From contig NZ_LT607409.1 in the NCBI RefSeq assembly GCF_900091505.1, positions 372,001-436,000 of the forward strand: a stretch of 64,000 nt of DNA. Direction: 5' to 3'. The notes under the pieces were generated by a model. That model was given only the letters and a program-made list of their open reading frames with translations. It was not told the DNA's origin and made no database searches. The translations under genes and the position numbers were made by a program. This DNA comes from Micromonospora chokoriensis (lineage in GTDB: Bacteria; Actinomycetota; Actinomycetes; Mycobacteriales; Micromonosporaceae). Of this stretch, positions 1 through 8,219 are shown piece by piece. Position 1 is the first letter of the stretch, and each line of letters opens with the position of its first letter.

Positions 1-5
1 GACGA

Positions 6-41
6 CGGCGCCCGCCCCCACCGGAGCGGGGACGGGCGCCG
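6..41 (-). terminator. GC-rich hairpin, terminator of the Bax1-inhibitor-like gene
   Basis: The 8-bp arms GGCGCCCG (7-14) and CGGGCGCC (33-40) are perfectly complementary. After one mismatch the stem continues with four more C-G pairs. It lies just past the stop of the minus-strand gene ending at 61. There is no U-tract, which is common for actinobacterial terminators. Confidence 0.6.
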
Positions 42-60
42 TTCGGCAGGGCGGACGAGG

Positions 61-876
61 TCAGTCGTCGCCCTGGAAGTAGCTCAGCAGACGCAGGATC
101 TCGATGTAGAGCCAGACCAGGCTGACCAGGATGCCGAACGCGGCCACCCAGGAGTAGCGCTGCGGCAGGCCCATCCGGACGCCGTCCTCGATCTCCTTGA
201 AGCTGAGCACGAAGCTCAGCGAGGCGACGACGATGCAGACCAGGCTGAAGCCGATCGCCAGCGGGCTGCCGTCACGCAGACCGGTGTTGACGCCGAACAT
301 CGCCAGCACGAAGTTGATCAGCATCACCGCGAAGAGACCGGTGATGACCGCGATCATGCCCTTGACGAACGCCGGGGTGGCCCGGATGACCTTCGCCTTG
401 TAGAGCATCGCCATCAGGAAGAAGATGCCGAAGCTGGCTGCGGCGGCCTGGAGCACGATGCCGTCGTACGCCGTCTCGAACGCCTTGCTGACCATGCCGA
501 CGAAGACACCCTCGACGACCGCGTACGCGATGACGAGTGCCGGGTTGGCCATCCGGGAGAACGAGATGATCAGGCCGAGGACCAGGCCGACCAGCGCCGC
601 ACCGATCCAGGCGGTACCGACCAGCGCGTCGGGCACGAGCACCCAGGCGGCCGCAGCGGTGATGCCGAGGATGCCGAGGAGGGCGACCGTCTTGACGACC
701 ACGTCGTCGACGGTCATCGGCGCCACGGTGGGGGGCGCGGCCGGGTAACCGGCCTGGGACGGGTACTGCTGGGGAATGCCGGGCTGTCCGTACGGCCCGG
801 CCGGGGCGTACCCGGCGGAGCGCTCCCGCTCGGCCGCTTGGCCGAGCCGGGCGAGCACCGGGTTCGAGGTCTTCAC
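61..876 (-). CDS. Bax1-inhibitor (BI-1/YccA-like) family integral membrane protein
   Basis: A 271-residue protein starting at GTG 876, chosen because a GAGGGAGG ribosome site lies just upstream. The first 65 or so residues are a soluble Pro/Gly/Tyr-rich tail (repeated GYP, YGQPG and PSQ motifs). About seven hydrophobic segments follow. The sequence is typical of the Bax inhibitor-1-like YccA group common in actinobacteria, whose biochemical role is unproven (membrane ion or stress homeostasis is proposed). The C-terminus is short and acidic (FQGDD). It is transcribed alone, downstream of the tRNA gene on the same strand. The family call rests on overall sequence character rather than on a catalytic motif. 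Confidence 0.85.
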   Translation of the reverse strand: MKTSNPVLARLGQAAERERSAGYAPAGPYGQPGIPQQYPSQAGYPAAPPTVAPMTVDDVVVKTVALLGILGITAAAAWVLVPDALVGTAWIGAALVGLVLGLIISFSRMANPALVIAYAVVEGVFVGMVSKAFETAYDGIVLQAAAASFGIFFLMAMLYKAKVIRATPAFVKGMIAVITGLFAVMLINFVLAMFGVNTGLRDGSPLAIGFSLVCIVVASLSFVLSFKEIEDGVRMGLPQRYSWVAAFGILVSLVWLYIEILRLLSYFQGDD

Positions 877-984
877 TGTCTGGCCTCCCTCAGGGGGTCG
901 TGTGCACGTGAACGTGCCCTCCAAGAGTAAACGGCGCAGCCAAGTCCTGGTGATCACGAATGAGAATGCGTCTGAGTGACAGGG

Positions 985-1065
985 TGCCCGGGGCGGGGGT
1001 CGAACCCGCACGCCTTTCGGCAGCCGCTTTTAAGGCGGCCGTGTCTGCCTTTCCACCACCCGGGC
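985..1065 (-). tRNA. bldA: tRNA-Leu, anticodon UAA (bldA-type)
   Basis: Reading the minus strand from 1065, a complete class II cloverleaf of 81 nt can be folded. The acceptor GCCCGGG pairs with CCCGGGC, the D stem is GTG/CAC, and the anticodon stem GCCGC/GCGGC encloses loop CTTAAAA (anticodon TAA). A variable arm GCC-GAAA-GGC follows, then a T stem GCGGG/CCCGC with loop TTCGACC. Discriminator is A and no CCA is encoded. This is the only tRNA type that decodes UUA. In Streptomyces its orthologue is bldA, which limits translation of rare TTA-containing developmental and antibiotic genes. The bldA name is by analogy. Confidence 0.95.
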
Positions 1066-1153
1066 GGGTGGCACCGGCGTGCCGACACGCACAGTGCAGT
1101 GTCACCGTAGCCGGTCTCCGGCGACCCGGCGTACCCCGACGGGTTGGCCACAT

Positions 1154-1159
1154 TAGGGT
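1154..1159 (+). promoter_or_regulatory. -10 hexamer TAGGGT, leaderless start at 1167
   Basis: TAGGGT is followed by 7 nt and then GTG 1167. This is the geometry of a leaderless actinobacterial transcript (TANNNT, 6-7 nt, start codon). No ribosome site precedes the codon. It supports 1167 as the start. Confidence 0.55.
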
Positions 1160-1166
1160 CGATGCC

Positions 1167-3023
1167 GTGAGCAGCGCAGCCTCCACGGCCCCCGACGCCG
1201 CCCCTGAGCAGGCCATCCGCCTCGCCGATCAGGTCGACCGCCGGCCTTGGACCACCCGGCTGCTGGCCGCCCTCGGCCGACACCGGGGCGATGTGCTCGT
1301 CGCTCTGCTCTGGGCCGTGCTGGCCGGCTGGCTCACCCACGGGCTGTGGCCCGACCCCGCCGGCCGCATCCTGTCGCTCAACCCGGAGGACCAGGCCCTC
1401 TACGAGTGGTTTCTCGCTGTCGACGCCCGCGCGCTGCTCGGAGACTTCGACCTGCTCAGCGACCGACTCAACGCCCCCGACGGCGTCAACCTGATGGCCA
1501 ACACCACGGTGATCGCGCTCGGCGTCGCCTTCGCGCCGGTCACCCTGCTGCTGGGCGCACCGGTCACCTTCGCGCTGCTCGCCGCCGCGAACCTCGCCGG
1601 GACCGCTCTCGCGTGGTACCTGCTGTTCCACCGGACCCTGCGGGCCCACCGGCTCGCCGCCGTGCTCGGCGGGGCCCTGTGCGGGTTCGGCCCGGGGATG
1701 GTCTCGCAGACCAACAGCCACCTGCACATGACCGCCCAGTGGCTGGTACCGGTGATCGTGTGGCTGGTGGTCCGGCTGCTGCGGGCGTCCGACCCGGGGC
1801 CGACACCCGACGGTCCGGGTCGCGACCTGGCCGCCGGGCCGGACCGTCGACGGATGATCACCTCCGCTGCCGGGCTGGCCGGCGCTGTGACCGCGCAGGT
1901 CTTCGTCGGCGAGGAGGTGTTGTTCCTCGCCGCCGTCACCCTGCTGGTGATGGCGATCAGCTACGCCGTGGCGGACCGCGACCTGGCCCGGCGGGCGCTA
2001 CCCGGCTTCGCCGGCGGGCTGGCCATCGCCGCCGGACTGGCCCTGCTGGTGCTCGGCTACCCGCTGTGGTTCCAGTTCGCCGGCCCCCAGGGAGTCGCCG
2101 ACGGCATGTTCACGCCGGCCTACTTCTCCGCCGACCTGAGCAGCTGGTGGACCCTCTCCCCGCTGTCGGTGGCCGGCAGCGACGAGTCGGCCCGGCTGAC
2201 CACCGGACCGGCCGAGTACAACACCTTCCTGGGTTGGCCCCTGCTGCTGGTCGCCGCCGCCAGCGCGATGTGGGTCGGGCGACGTCGACTGGTCTTCGCC
2301 TGCGTCGTGGCGGGCCTGGTGATGGGTGCGCTCTCCCTCGGCCCGGAAGTGGTGCTCGGCGGCACGAAGACAGCGATTCCCGGCCCGTACGCGCTGATCA
2401 GCGGGCTGCCGGTGGTGGACGGCGCGCTGCCGATGCGGTTCGCGCTGGCACTGCTGCCGATCATCGCGACACTGCTGGTGCTGGCGGTCGACCGGGCGCT
2501 GCGCAGCACCGGTCGGGCACGACGGCTGGTGCCACTGGCCGTCGGCGCGGCGCTGCTGCCGATCTTCCCGACCCCGCTGCCGACCGCCGAACGACCCGCG
2601 GTGCCGGAATTCATCACCGGCGGACACTGGCGGCAGTGCGTACGCCCCGGCGGGGTGCTGGTCCCGGTGCCACTGCCCACGCCCAAGGAGCCCTGGCCGA
2701 TGCGCTGGGCCACCGCCGCCGACGCCGCCTTCGGTCTGCCGGAGGGGTTCTTCATCGGCCCCTACGGGCGGAAGGGCAGCGCCGCGATGGGCACCTTCAA
2801 GCAGCCCACCTCCGCTCTGCTGGCCGACGTCGCCCGACGCGGCGACCAACCGGCCATCGGCGACGAGCAGCGCCGTCAGGCCGCCCGGGACGCCGAGTTC
2901 TGGGGTGCCTCCTGCGTCGCGTTGGCCGACGACGCCCCGCACGCGGAGAGCCTGCGGTCGACCCTGGAACAGCTCTACGGCCCGGCGACCCGGATCGCCG
3001 ACGCCTGGATCTGGCGGGTCTGA
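1167..3023 (+). CDS. large polytopic membrane protein, glycosyltransferase-like topology
   Basis: A 618-residue protein with about ten to twelve hydrophobic segments between residues 30 and 460, then a soluble C-terminal region of about 130 residues. Long membrane loops (for example the stretch around QFAGPQGVADGMFTP) and a hydrophilic tail recall GT-C-type membrane glycosyltransferases or YfhO-like proteins. I see no motif that proves a donor or acceptor. The start is GTG 1167, placed 7 nt after a -10-like hexamer. It is transcribed alone, divergent from the tRNA gene, and ends at a strong bidirectional hairpin. A cell-envelope glycan or lipid role is an inference from topology only. Confidence 0.7.
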   Translation: MSSAASTAPDAAPEQAIRLADQVDRRPWTTRLLAALGRHRGDVLVALLWAVLAGWLTHGLWPDPAGRILSLNPEDQALYEWFLAVDARALLGDFDLLSDRLNAPDGVNLMANTTVIALGVAFAPVTLLLGAPVTFALLAAANLAGTALAWYLLFHRTLRAHRLAAVLGGALCGFGPGMVSQTNSHLHMTAQWLVPVIVWLVVRLLRASDPGPTPDGPGRDLAAGPDRRRMITSAAGLAGAVTAQVFVGEEVLFLAAVTLLVMAISYAVADRDLARRALPGFAGGLAIAAGLALLVLGYPLWFQFAGPQGVADGMFTPAYFSADLSSWWTLSPLSVAGSDESARLTTGPAEYNTFLGWPLLLVAAASAMWVGRRRLVFACVVAGLVMGALSLGPEVVLGGTKTAIPGPYALISGLPVVDGALPMRFALALLPIIATLLVLAVDRALRSTGRARRLVPLAVGAALLPIFPTPLPTAERPAVPEFITGGHWRQCVRPGGVLVPVPLPTPKEPWPMRWATAADAAFGLPEGFFIGPYGRKGSAAMGTFKQPTSALLADVARRGDQPAIGDEQRRQAARDAEFWGASCVALADDAPHAESLRSTLEQLYGPATRIADAWIWRV

Positions 3024-3041
3024 CGGTCTGTCCGGGCATGA

Positions 3042-3076
3042 CGAAAGGGCCCCCTCCGATGGAAGGGGCCCTTTCG
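3042..3076. terminator. Bidirectional terminator between convergent genes
   Basis: Perfect 12-bp arms CGAAAGGGCCCC (3042-3053) and GGGGCCCTTTCG (3065-3076) enclose an 11-nt loop. The hairpin lies between the stops of the plus-strand membrane protein and the minus-strand ndh, so it can serve both. Confidence 0.85.
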
Positions 3077-3091
3077 CCGAGCAGAGCCCGG

Positions 3092-4423
3092 TCAGACGCG
3101 GGGGGCGCCGACCGGCTGGGACGCCTCGGAGAACTCCTCACGCGGGTCGTGCAGCTGCCCGAGGGCGACCACCTCACGCTTGAGGACGAACGCCAGCGTC
3201 CAGTCCACCACCACGCGGACCTTGCGGTTGAACGACGGAATCCGGCTCATGTGGTACGTCCGGTGCATGACCCACGCCGGCCAGCCGGTCATCTTGATCC
3301 CGTACACCTGGGCGACGCCCTTGTGCAGGCCGAGGCTCGCGACGCTGCCGACGTGCTTGTGCTTGTAGTCCACCGGCTCGCGGCCCCGGATCACGGCGGC
3401 GATGTTGTCGGCCATCCGGGCGGCCTGGCGCACCGCGTGCTGCGCGCTGGGCGAGCAGAAGTTGCCCGGCTCCTTCGTCAGGTCCGGCACCGCGGCACAG
3501 TCACCGGCGCTCCACGCGCCCTCGACCACCCGGTCGCCGTCGACCACCTGGAGGGTGGGCAGGCAGGTGATCCGCCGACGGTCGTCCCGCGGGAAGTCGG
3601 TCGAGTCCAGCATCGGCGAGGGCTTCACGCCGGCCGTCCACACGATCGTGTCGGACCGGAAGCTGTCACCGTCGGAGAGCTTCACCACGCCGTCGACGCA
3701 GGACTCGAGCCGGGTGTCCAGCCGGATGTCCATGTTCCGCTTCATCAACTGCTGGACGGTGTAGGCGCCCATGTCCCGGTCGACCTCGGGCAGCACCCGC
3801 TGGGTGGCCTCGACCAGCACCCAGCGAACCTCGTCCTGCTTCAACTCCGGGTAGTAGCGCAGGGCGTCGCGAGCCATGTCCTCCATCTCGGCGAGCGCCT
3901 CGATGCCGGCGTACCCACCGCCGACGAAGGTGAAGGTCAGCGCCGCGCGACGGACGTCCGCATCGGGCGTGGCAGCGGCCACGTCCAACCGGTCCAGCAC
4001 GTGGTTGCGCAGGTAGATCGCCTCGCCGATGGTCTTGAACCCGATGCCCTGCTCGTGCAGGCCGGGGATCGGCAGAGTGCGGGACACCGAGCCCGGAGCC
4101 ACGATCACGTGGTCGTAGGTGATCTCCCGGGCCGGGCCGCTGATCGGCTGCACGGTCGCCACCTTGCGGTCGTGCTCGATCCGCGTGACAGTGCCGGCCA
4201 CCATCTTGCAGCGCTTCAACTCCCGCCGCAGGGGCACCACGGAGTGCCGCGGGGAGATGTTGCCCGCCGCCGCCTCGGGCAGGAACGGCTGATAGGTCAT
4301 GTGCGGCTGGGGATCCACCACCATGACCTCAGCCTCACGGGAGCTGAGCTTCTTCGACAGGCGCAGGGCCGCGTACAGACCGACGTGCCCGGCACCAACC
4401 ACAAGGATCCGCTTCGGATTCAC
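3092..4423 (-). CDS. ndh: Type II NADH dehydrogenase (NDH-2)
   Basis: A 443-residue single-subunit flavoprotein that would oxidise NADH and reduce menaquinone at the inner face of the membrane without pumping protons. The N-terminus has the FAD dinucleotide motif GAGHVG (residues 10-15). A second Rossmann motif, VGGGYAGIE, near residue 166 fits NADH binding. The AGDCA stretch near residue 310 contacts FAD in the family, and amphipathic C-terminal segments fit membrane attachment. The start is GTG 4423. A TGTG-N6-CACA palindrome lies about 53 bp upstream, suggesting cAMP receptor-type control. A coenzyme-F420 or general disulfide reductase role is less likely, because no redox CxxC is seen. 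Confidence 0.9.
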   Translation of the reverse strand: MNPKRILVVGAGHVGLYAALRLSKKLSSREAEVMVVDPQPHMTYQPFLPEAAAGNISPRHSVVPLRRELKRCKMVAGTVTRIEHDRKVATVQPISGPAREITYDHVIVAPGSVSRTLPIPGLHEQGIGFKTIGEAIYLRNHVLDRLDVAAATPDADVRRAALTFTFVGGGYAGIEALAEMEDMARDALRYYPELKQDEVRWVLVEATQRVLPEVDRDMGAYTVQQLMKRNMDIRLDTRLESCVDGVVKLSDGDSFRSDTIVWTAGVKPSPMLDSTDFPRDDRRRITCLPTLQVVDGDRVVEGAWSAGDCAAVPDLTKEPGNFCSPSAQHAVRQAARMADNIAAVIRGREPVDYKHKHVGSVASLGLHKGVAQVYGIKMTGWPAWVMHRTYHMSRIPSFNRKVRVVVDWTLAFVLKREVVALGQLHDPREEFSEASQPVGAPRV

Positions 4424-4475
4424 GTTGTCTATCTTTCCCCGGGCGGCTCAGGTAATCCCGCTCGCGCCCCCCATC

Positions 4476-4489
4476 TGTGACGGAGCACA
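4476..4489. promoter_or_regulatory. CRP/FNR-type palindrome upstream of ndh
   Basis: TGTGACGGAGCACA matches TGTG-N6-CACA exactly, the core of actinobacterial Crp/GlxR sites. It lies 53-66 bp upstream of the ndh GTG. Binding is not shown by sequence alone. Confidence 0.45.
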
Positions 4490-4525
4490 ACCCCTGTGAC
4501 CTGCGTAACCCTCCCGTAGCAGCGG

Positions 4526-5089
4526 TCACCGCCGCCGCAGGAGCCAGCCCAGCAACGCCGAAGTGCCCACGGCGAGCAGCAGACCCAGCACCGTCACCCA
4601 CTGGTATCCGCTCCCCCCACCGATGCCCCCGGCCTGCAACAACAGCACCCCCAGCACGGCGGTGCCCAGCAGGACCGCCGCCGAGCGCAACAGCCACCGG
4701 GTGATCAGCTCGGGATCCACCACCGCGTCGTACGGAAGCAGCGCGGCCAGCGCACACAGGGTGTGCCCCAGGTAGAGCAGGGCGGCGAGAGCAAGCAGCC
4801 GCCAGAGGGCAACCGGGCGGCCGTACCCGTCGGTGGCGAGCAACCAGCCGCCGACGGTGACCAACGCCGTGAAGGTCGCCCAGACCCGACGCGGGCCGAA
4901 GGCGGGCAACAACGCGGCAACCGTCAGGAACAGGATCGGTCGCCCGGCAAGCACCTCAGCGGGGAACGCGAGGGCGAACCCGGCAAGCACGACGACGAAG
5001 ATCGCACACCGCACCAGGAGCGGAGCGAGGCTGATCCGGGTGACAGCGTTCTGAACCGCCCGGACCCGCCCGCTAACGGCGTCAATCAT
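4526..5089 (-). CDS. Small integral membrane protein, unknown function
   Basis: A 187-residue protein with about five hydrophobic segments, ending in GWLLRRR. The start is ATG 5089, preceded by GGAGGCG. It is the last gene in the minus-strand run that includes MoxR and DUF58 but is separated from DUF58 by 108 bp holding a tandem repeat. I recognise no domain. Its position after the MoxR/DUF58 operon is the only functional hint. Confidence 0.65.
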   Translation of the reverse strand: MIDAVSGRVRAVQNAVTRISLAPLLVRCAIFVVVLAGFALAFPAEVLAGRPILFLTVAALLPAFGPRRVWATFTALVTVGGWLLATDGYGRPVALWRLLALAALLYLGHTLCALAALLPYDAVVDPELITRWLLRSAAVLLGTAVLGVLLLQAGGIGGGSGYQWVTVLGLLLAVGTSALLGWLLRRR

Positions 5090-5101
5090 CTGCGCCTCCG
5101 C

Positions 5102-5203
5102 TCGTTCGCGACTGCGGGGCTCGCAAGCTCACTCCTCGCGCTCACCGAGCCCGCCCTTCGTTCGCGACTGCGGGGCTCGCAAGCTCACTCCTCGCGCTCA
5201 CCG
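5102..5203. repeat. Two direct 46-bp repeats, 56-bp period, spanning the DUF58 stop codon
   Basis: Positions 5102-5147 and 5158-5203 are identical over 46 bp, starting TCGTTCGCGACTGCGGGGCT. The second copy contains the TGA stop (5198-5200) of the DUF58 gene, so the repeat runs from the gene end into the intergenic space. It resembles dispersed repeats found near gene ends in Micromonosporaceae (from memory, unverified). Confidence 0.85.
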
Positions 5204-6628
5204 GCCACCCACCCGCGGGGCCGTCGCCAACCTCGCCACGTCCCGCAGCACCTGGTCCAGGCTGCCGGCGCCGGCCCAGCGCACCACCGGTACGCCGTGC
5301 TCCCGGAGCTGCCCGATCATGACCTCACGATCCAACCGCCACAACCGGTACGCCACCTCGGCCCACCCCCGGTCCTTCGGTGACGCCAGGTCGGTCGGCA
5401 ACGTGTCGACAGCCACCACGAACCGGCCGGCGCGGGCCAACCGGGCGAGCATCTGCGCGGAGCGTTCGTCCAGCAGCGGGGTGAGCACCACCACCAGCGC
5501 GTCCGACGACAGCAGTTGCGGGCCGAACACCTGGTCGTACGGCTCGTGCGAGGACGACGTGACACGGATGTCGAGCAGCCACTCCAGGACGGTCAGGTAC
5601 TGCCGTCGTCCGGCCGCCGGACGGAGCCGGCGGGCTGCCGGCCCGTACTCCAGCAGCGAGACGCGGTCACCGCGGTGCAGGTAGTGCTCGGCGATCGCGG
5701 CGGTGGCCCGAACGGTGGTGTCCAGCACCGAGGCGGCACCGTTCACCCCACCCGAGCGCCCCGCCTCGGCGAGCACGTCGAGCAGCACCACCACCTCGGC
5801 GTCCCGGTCGGACAGGGTGGAGGCCACGTGCAACTGGCGCGCGCGCAGCGAGACCCGCCAGTCGATCCGGCGCAACCGGTCCCCGGGAGCGAAGACCCGT
5901 ACACCGGCCAGTTCACCGCCCTCACCGGGCCGCCGCGAGTGGTGCGCCCCGACCAGACCGGCGGCCCGGGGCATCGCCTCCACCGCCTCGAACGGCTCGG
6001 TACGCGGGTACACCCGCACGCGCACCGGCTCGACGATCACCGCGCGGGAGACCAGCAGGCCGCCTGCCGTGGCGACCCGCGCACCGGCCGGGCCGACCGG
6101 GTGCCGACCCCAGCGCAGGGCGCGGCCGGCCAACTCCAGGTCGACAGCCGATCCGACGGGCACCGACGTCACGAACGGTCGGTCGGCCGGGGAACGAGCC
6201 GCGCCGCCGACCGCCGGACCCTCAGCACCGGTCGGCGGCACGTCGGCGACGGCCTCGTCCCGGGCGAAGCCGGCCCGGAATATCCGCAGCCACGGCGAGA
6301 CCCGGGTACGCAGCACCACCAGGTCGTAGTCGACACTGTCCGGGTTGCCGACGCTGACGGCCGCCGTAGCGGCGCCGCCCTCGACCAGTGGCCCGTCGTC
6401 ACCCGTGGTGATCCAGACCTGCGGCAACGCCGTCGGCCGTCGGCGCAGCGCGTACGCGGTGCCCAGTGCGAACGGGGCGGCCAACACGATCAGGTCGACC
6501 CGCCCCAGCAGCACCCCCGCCACGAGGAGCAGACCGGCGAGCAGCACCGCCCGACCGAGCGCCGGGGTGGGCGCCCAGCCGGCAGCCGGTTCCGGCTCGG
6601 TGGACCTCGACTCGGTCGGAACGGTCAT
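5198..6628 (-). CDS. DUF58 domain protein
   Basis: A 476-residue protein. Two hydrophobic segments lie between residues 26 and 60, followed by a soluble region carrying the DUF58 signature FAPGDRLRRIDWR (residues 247-258). A VWA-like fold follows, with VVLLDVLAE resembling the metal-site strand. DUF58 proteins are encoded with MoxR ATPases and are thought to act in MoxR-assisted maturation of envelope or other complexes. The ATG at 6628 overlaps the MoxR stop as ATGA, so translation is coupled. The 3' end runs into a duplicated 46-bp repeat. Confidence 0.9.
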   Translation of the reverse strand: MTVPTESRSTEPEPAAGWAPTPALGRAVLLAGLLLVAGVLLGRVDLIVLAAPFALGTAYALRRRPTALPQVWITTGDDGPLVEGGAATAAVSVGNPDSVDYDLVVLRTRVSPWLRIFRAGFARDEAVADVPPTGAEGPAVGGAARSPADRPFVTSVPVGSAVDLELAGRALRWGRHPVGPAGARVATAGGLLVSRAVIVEPVRVRVYPRTEPFEAVEAMPRAAGLVGAHHSRRPGEGGELAGVRVFAPGDRLRRIDWRVSLRARQLHVASTLSDRDAEVVVLLDVLAEAGRSGGVNGAASVLDTTVRATAAIAEHYLHRGDRVSLLEYGPAARRLRPAAGRRQYLTVLEWLLDIRVTSSSHEPYDQVFGPQLLSSDALVVVLTPLLDERSAQMLARLARAGRFVVAVDTLPTDLASPKDRGWAEVAYRLWRLDREVMIGQLREHGVPVVRWAGAGSLDQVLRDVARLATAPRVGGR

Positions 6629-7635
6629 CAGCGCTGGGGCCCGCCGGCGGCGTAGCTGGGCAGTGCGCCACTCGCCGGTGCCGGGGTGCCCTCCAGCACC
6701 TCGCCGACCACGAACGCCGGGTCGACCCGGCGCAGCCACATCTCCGGACGCAGGGTGATCCGGTGGGCCAGCGCGGGTGCGGCCACCTCCTTGACGTCCT
6801 CCGGCACCACGTAGTCCCGCCCGGCGAAGACGGCCCGCACCCGGGCCAGCAGCAACAGCGCCAACGAACCGCGCGGTGAGGCGCCGACCAGCACCGACGG
6901 GTGCTCCCGGGTGGCCGCGGTGAGGGCCACGATGTAGCGGCCGACGGAGTCCTCCACCACCACGTCCTCCAGGGCGGCCTGCATGGCCCGCAGCGTGGCC
7001 GCGTCGACCACCGCCTTGATGTCCGCCTCCTCACGGCGACGACCCATCCGACGGCGGAGCACCTCCCACTCCTCTTCGTGGTGCGGGTAGCCGAACGAGA
7101 CGCGCAGCAGGAAACGATCCAGTTGCGCCTCGGGCAGCGGGTAGGTGCCCTCGTACTCGATCGGGTTCGCGGTGGCCAGCACGTGGAACGGCTCGTCCAG
7201 CTTGTAGGTCACACCCTCCACCGAGACCTGCTTCTCCTGCATCGCCTCCAGCAGCGCGGACTGGGTCTTCGGCGGCGTCCGGTTGATCTCGTCGGCGAGG
7301 AGCAGGTTGGTGAAGACCGGGCCGGCCCGGAAGGCGAAGTCACCGTTGCGCTGGTCGTACAGGAACGAACCGGTGACGTCGGCGGGCAGCAGGTCGGGGG
7401 TGAACTGCAACCGGCGGAAGTCCAACCCGAGCGCCTGCGCGAACGAGCGCGCGGTGAGCGTCTTACCCAACCCGGGCAGGTCTTCCAGCAGGACGTGCCC
7501 GCCTGCCAGGATGCCGGCGAGGACCAGTTCCAACGCGTCCCGCTTGCCGACCACGACGGTGCCGACCGCGTCCAGGACGGCCCGGGCGAGGTGGCCGACC
7601 TCGGCGGGGGCGATGCTCCGGTCCACGTCCTTCAT
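6628..7635 (-). CDS. MoxR family AAA+ ATPase
   Basis: A 335-residue protein with Walker A PGLGKT (residues 54-59), Walker B LLADEIN (112-118) and a C-terminal AAA lid. MoxR ATPases act as chaperones for metal insertion or assembly of partner complexes. The partner here is presumably the neighbouring DUF58 protein, a VWA-like protein. The ATG at 7635 overlaps the preceding stop (ATGA), and the gene's own stop overlaps the DUF58 start the same way, so the block is translated as a coupled unit. Confidence 0.95.
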   Translation of the reverse strand: MKDVDRSIAPAEVGHLARAVLDAVGTVVVGKRDALELVLAGILAGGHVLLEDLPGLGKTLTARSFAQALGLDFRRLQFTPDLLPADVTGSFLYDQRNGDFAFRAGPVFTNLLLADEINRTPPKTQSALLEAMQEKQVSVEGVTYKLDEPFHVLATANPIEYEGTYPLPEAQLDRFLLRVSFGYPHHEEEWEVLRRRMGRRREEADIKAVVDAATLRAMQAALEDVVVEDSVGRYIVALTAATREHPSVLVGASPRGSLALLLLARVRAVFAGRDYVVPEDVKEVAAPALAHRITLRPEMWLRRVDPAFVVGEVLEGTPAPASGALPSYAAGGPQR

Positions 7636-8219
7636 CAGATTTTCTCCAGTTCGGCGACGATCACCGCGAGGTCGCGCGGCGACGGGGTGCGGCGGGGCGG
7701 GGTCTCCAGGAACGTCCACAGCCGGTCACCCAGCAGGGCACGGGCACGGGCCGGGTCCGACTCCCGGGTGACGCCGTGCTTCAGGCGCATCCGCTCGTCG
7801 GCCAGCTCACCGATCCGGGGCAGCACCGTCCCGGTGAACCGTTCGGGTCGGGTCGCGGACCAGTCCAGGGGCCACTCCCACCGGTTGATCGCGCTCCGCA
7901 GCGCGTCCCGGGCACCCCAGTTGTAGCTGCCGTCCTCCTCGCCCGGCGCGGACCGGGCACCGGCCGGCGGCGGGGGTGGCGGCGCGAGCAGGGCGGTGAC
8001 CCGGCGGACCGCCAGGACGGCGAGCACACCGGCGATCAGGACCGGCAGTGAGATCTGGAGGCCCACCGCGCGCAGACCGACGAGCAGCACCGCGACCAGC
8101 GCGGCGGCCCACGCGAGCACACGCAGCACGGGACGCCACCGGGAACGGCGCTCCGGCGGACCGGACGGCGGCGCCTCCTCCTCGAACGCGAGCAGGTCGT
8201 CGATGCTGGTGCTGCTCAT
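7635..8219 (-). CDS. Membrane protein of the MoxR/DUF58 operon, unknown function
   Basis: A 194-residue protein: a charged N-terminus, two hydrophobic segments between residues 31 and 79, a run of six prolines near residue 80, then a soluble part with YNWGARDALRSAINRWEWPL. It sits between DUF4129 and MoxR with 4-bp ATGA overlaps on both sides. I recognise no named domain. The placement argues that it is part of the same membrane complex. Confidence 0.75.
   Translation of the reverse strand: MSSTSIDDLLAFEEEAPPSGPPERRSRWRPVLRVLAWAAALVAVLLVGLRAVGLQISLPVLIAGVLAVLAVRRVTALLAPPPPPPAGARSAPGEEDGSYNWGARDALRSAINRWEWPLDWSATRPERFTGTVLPRIGELADERMRLKHGVTRESDPARARALLGDRLWTFLETPPRRTPSPRDLAVIVAELEKI

Noticed and set aside
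1247..4480. A 1077-residue open frame on the plus strand across the membrane protein and antisense to ndh
   Set aside because: It is rich in Arg, Pro and Ala with no domain, and overlaps two well-supported genes. It is a typical GC-frame artefact.
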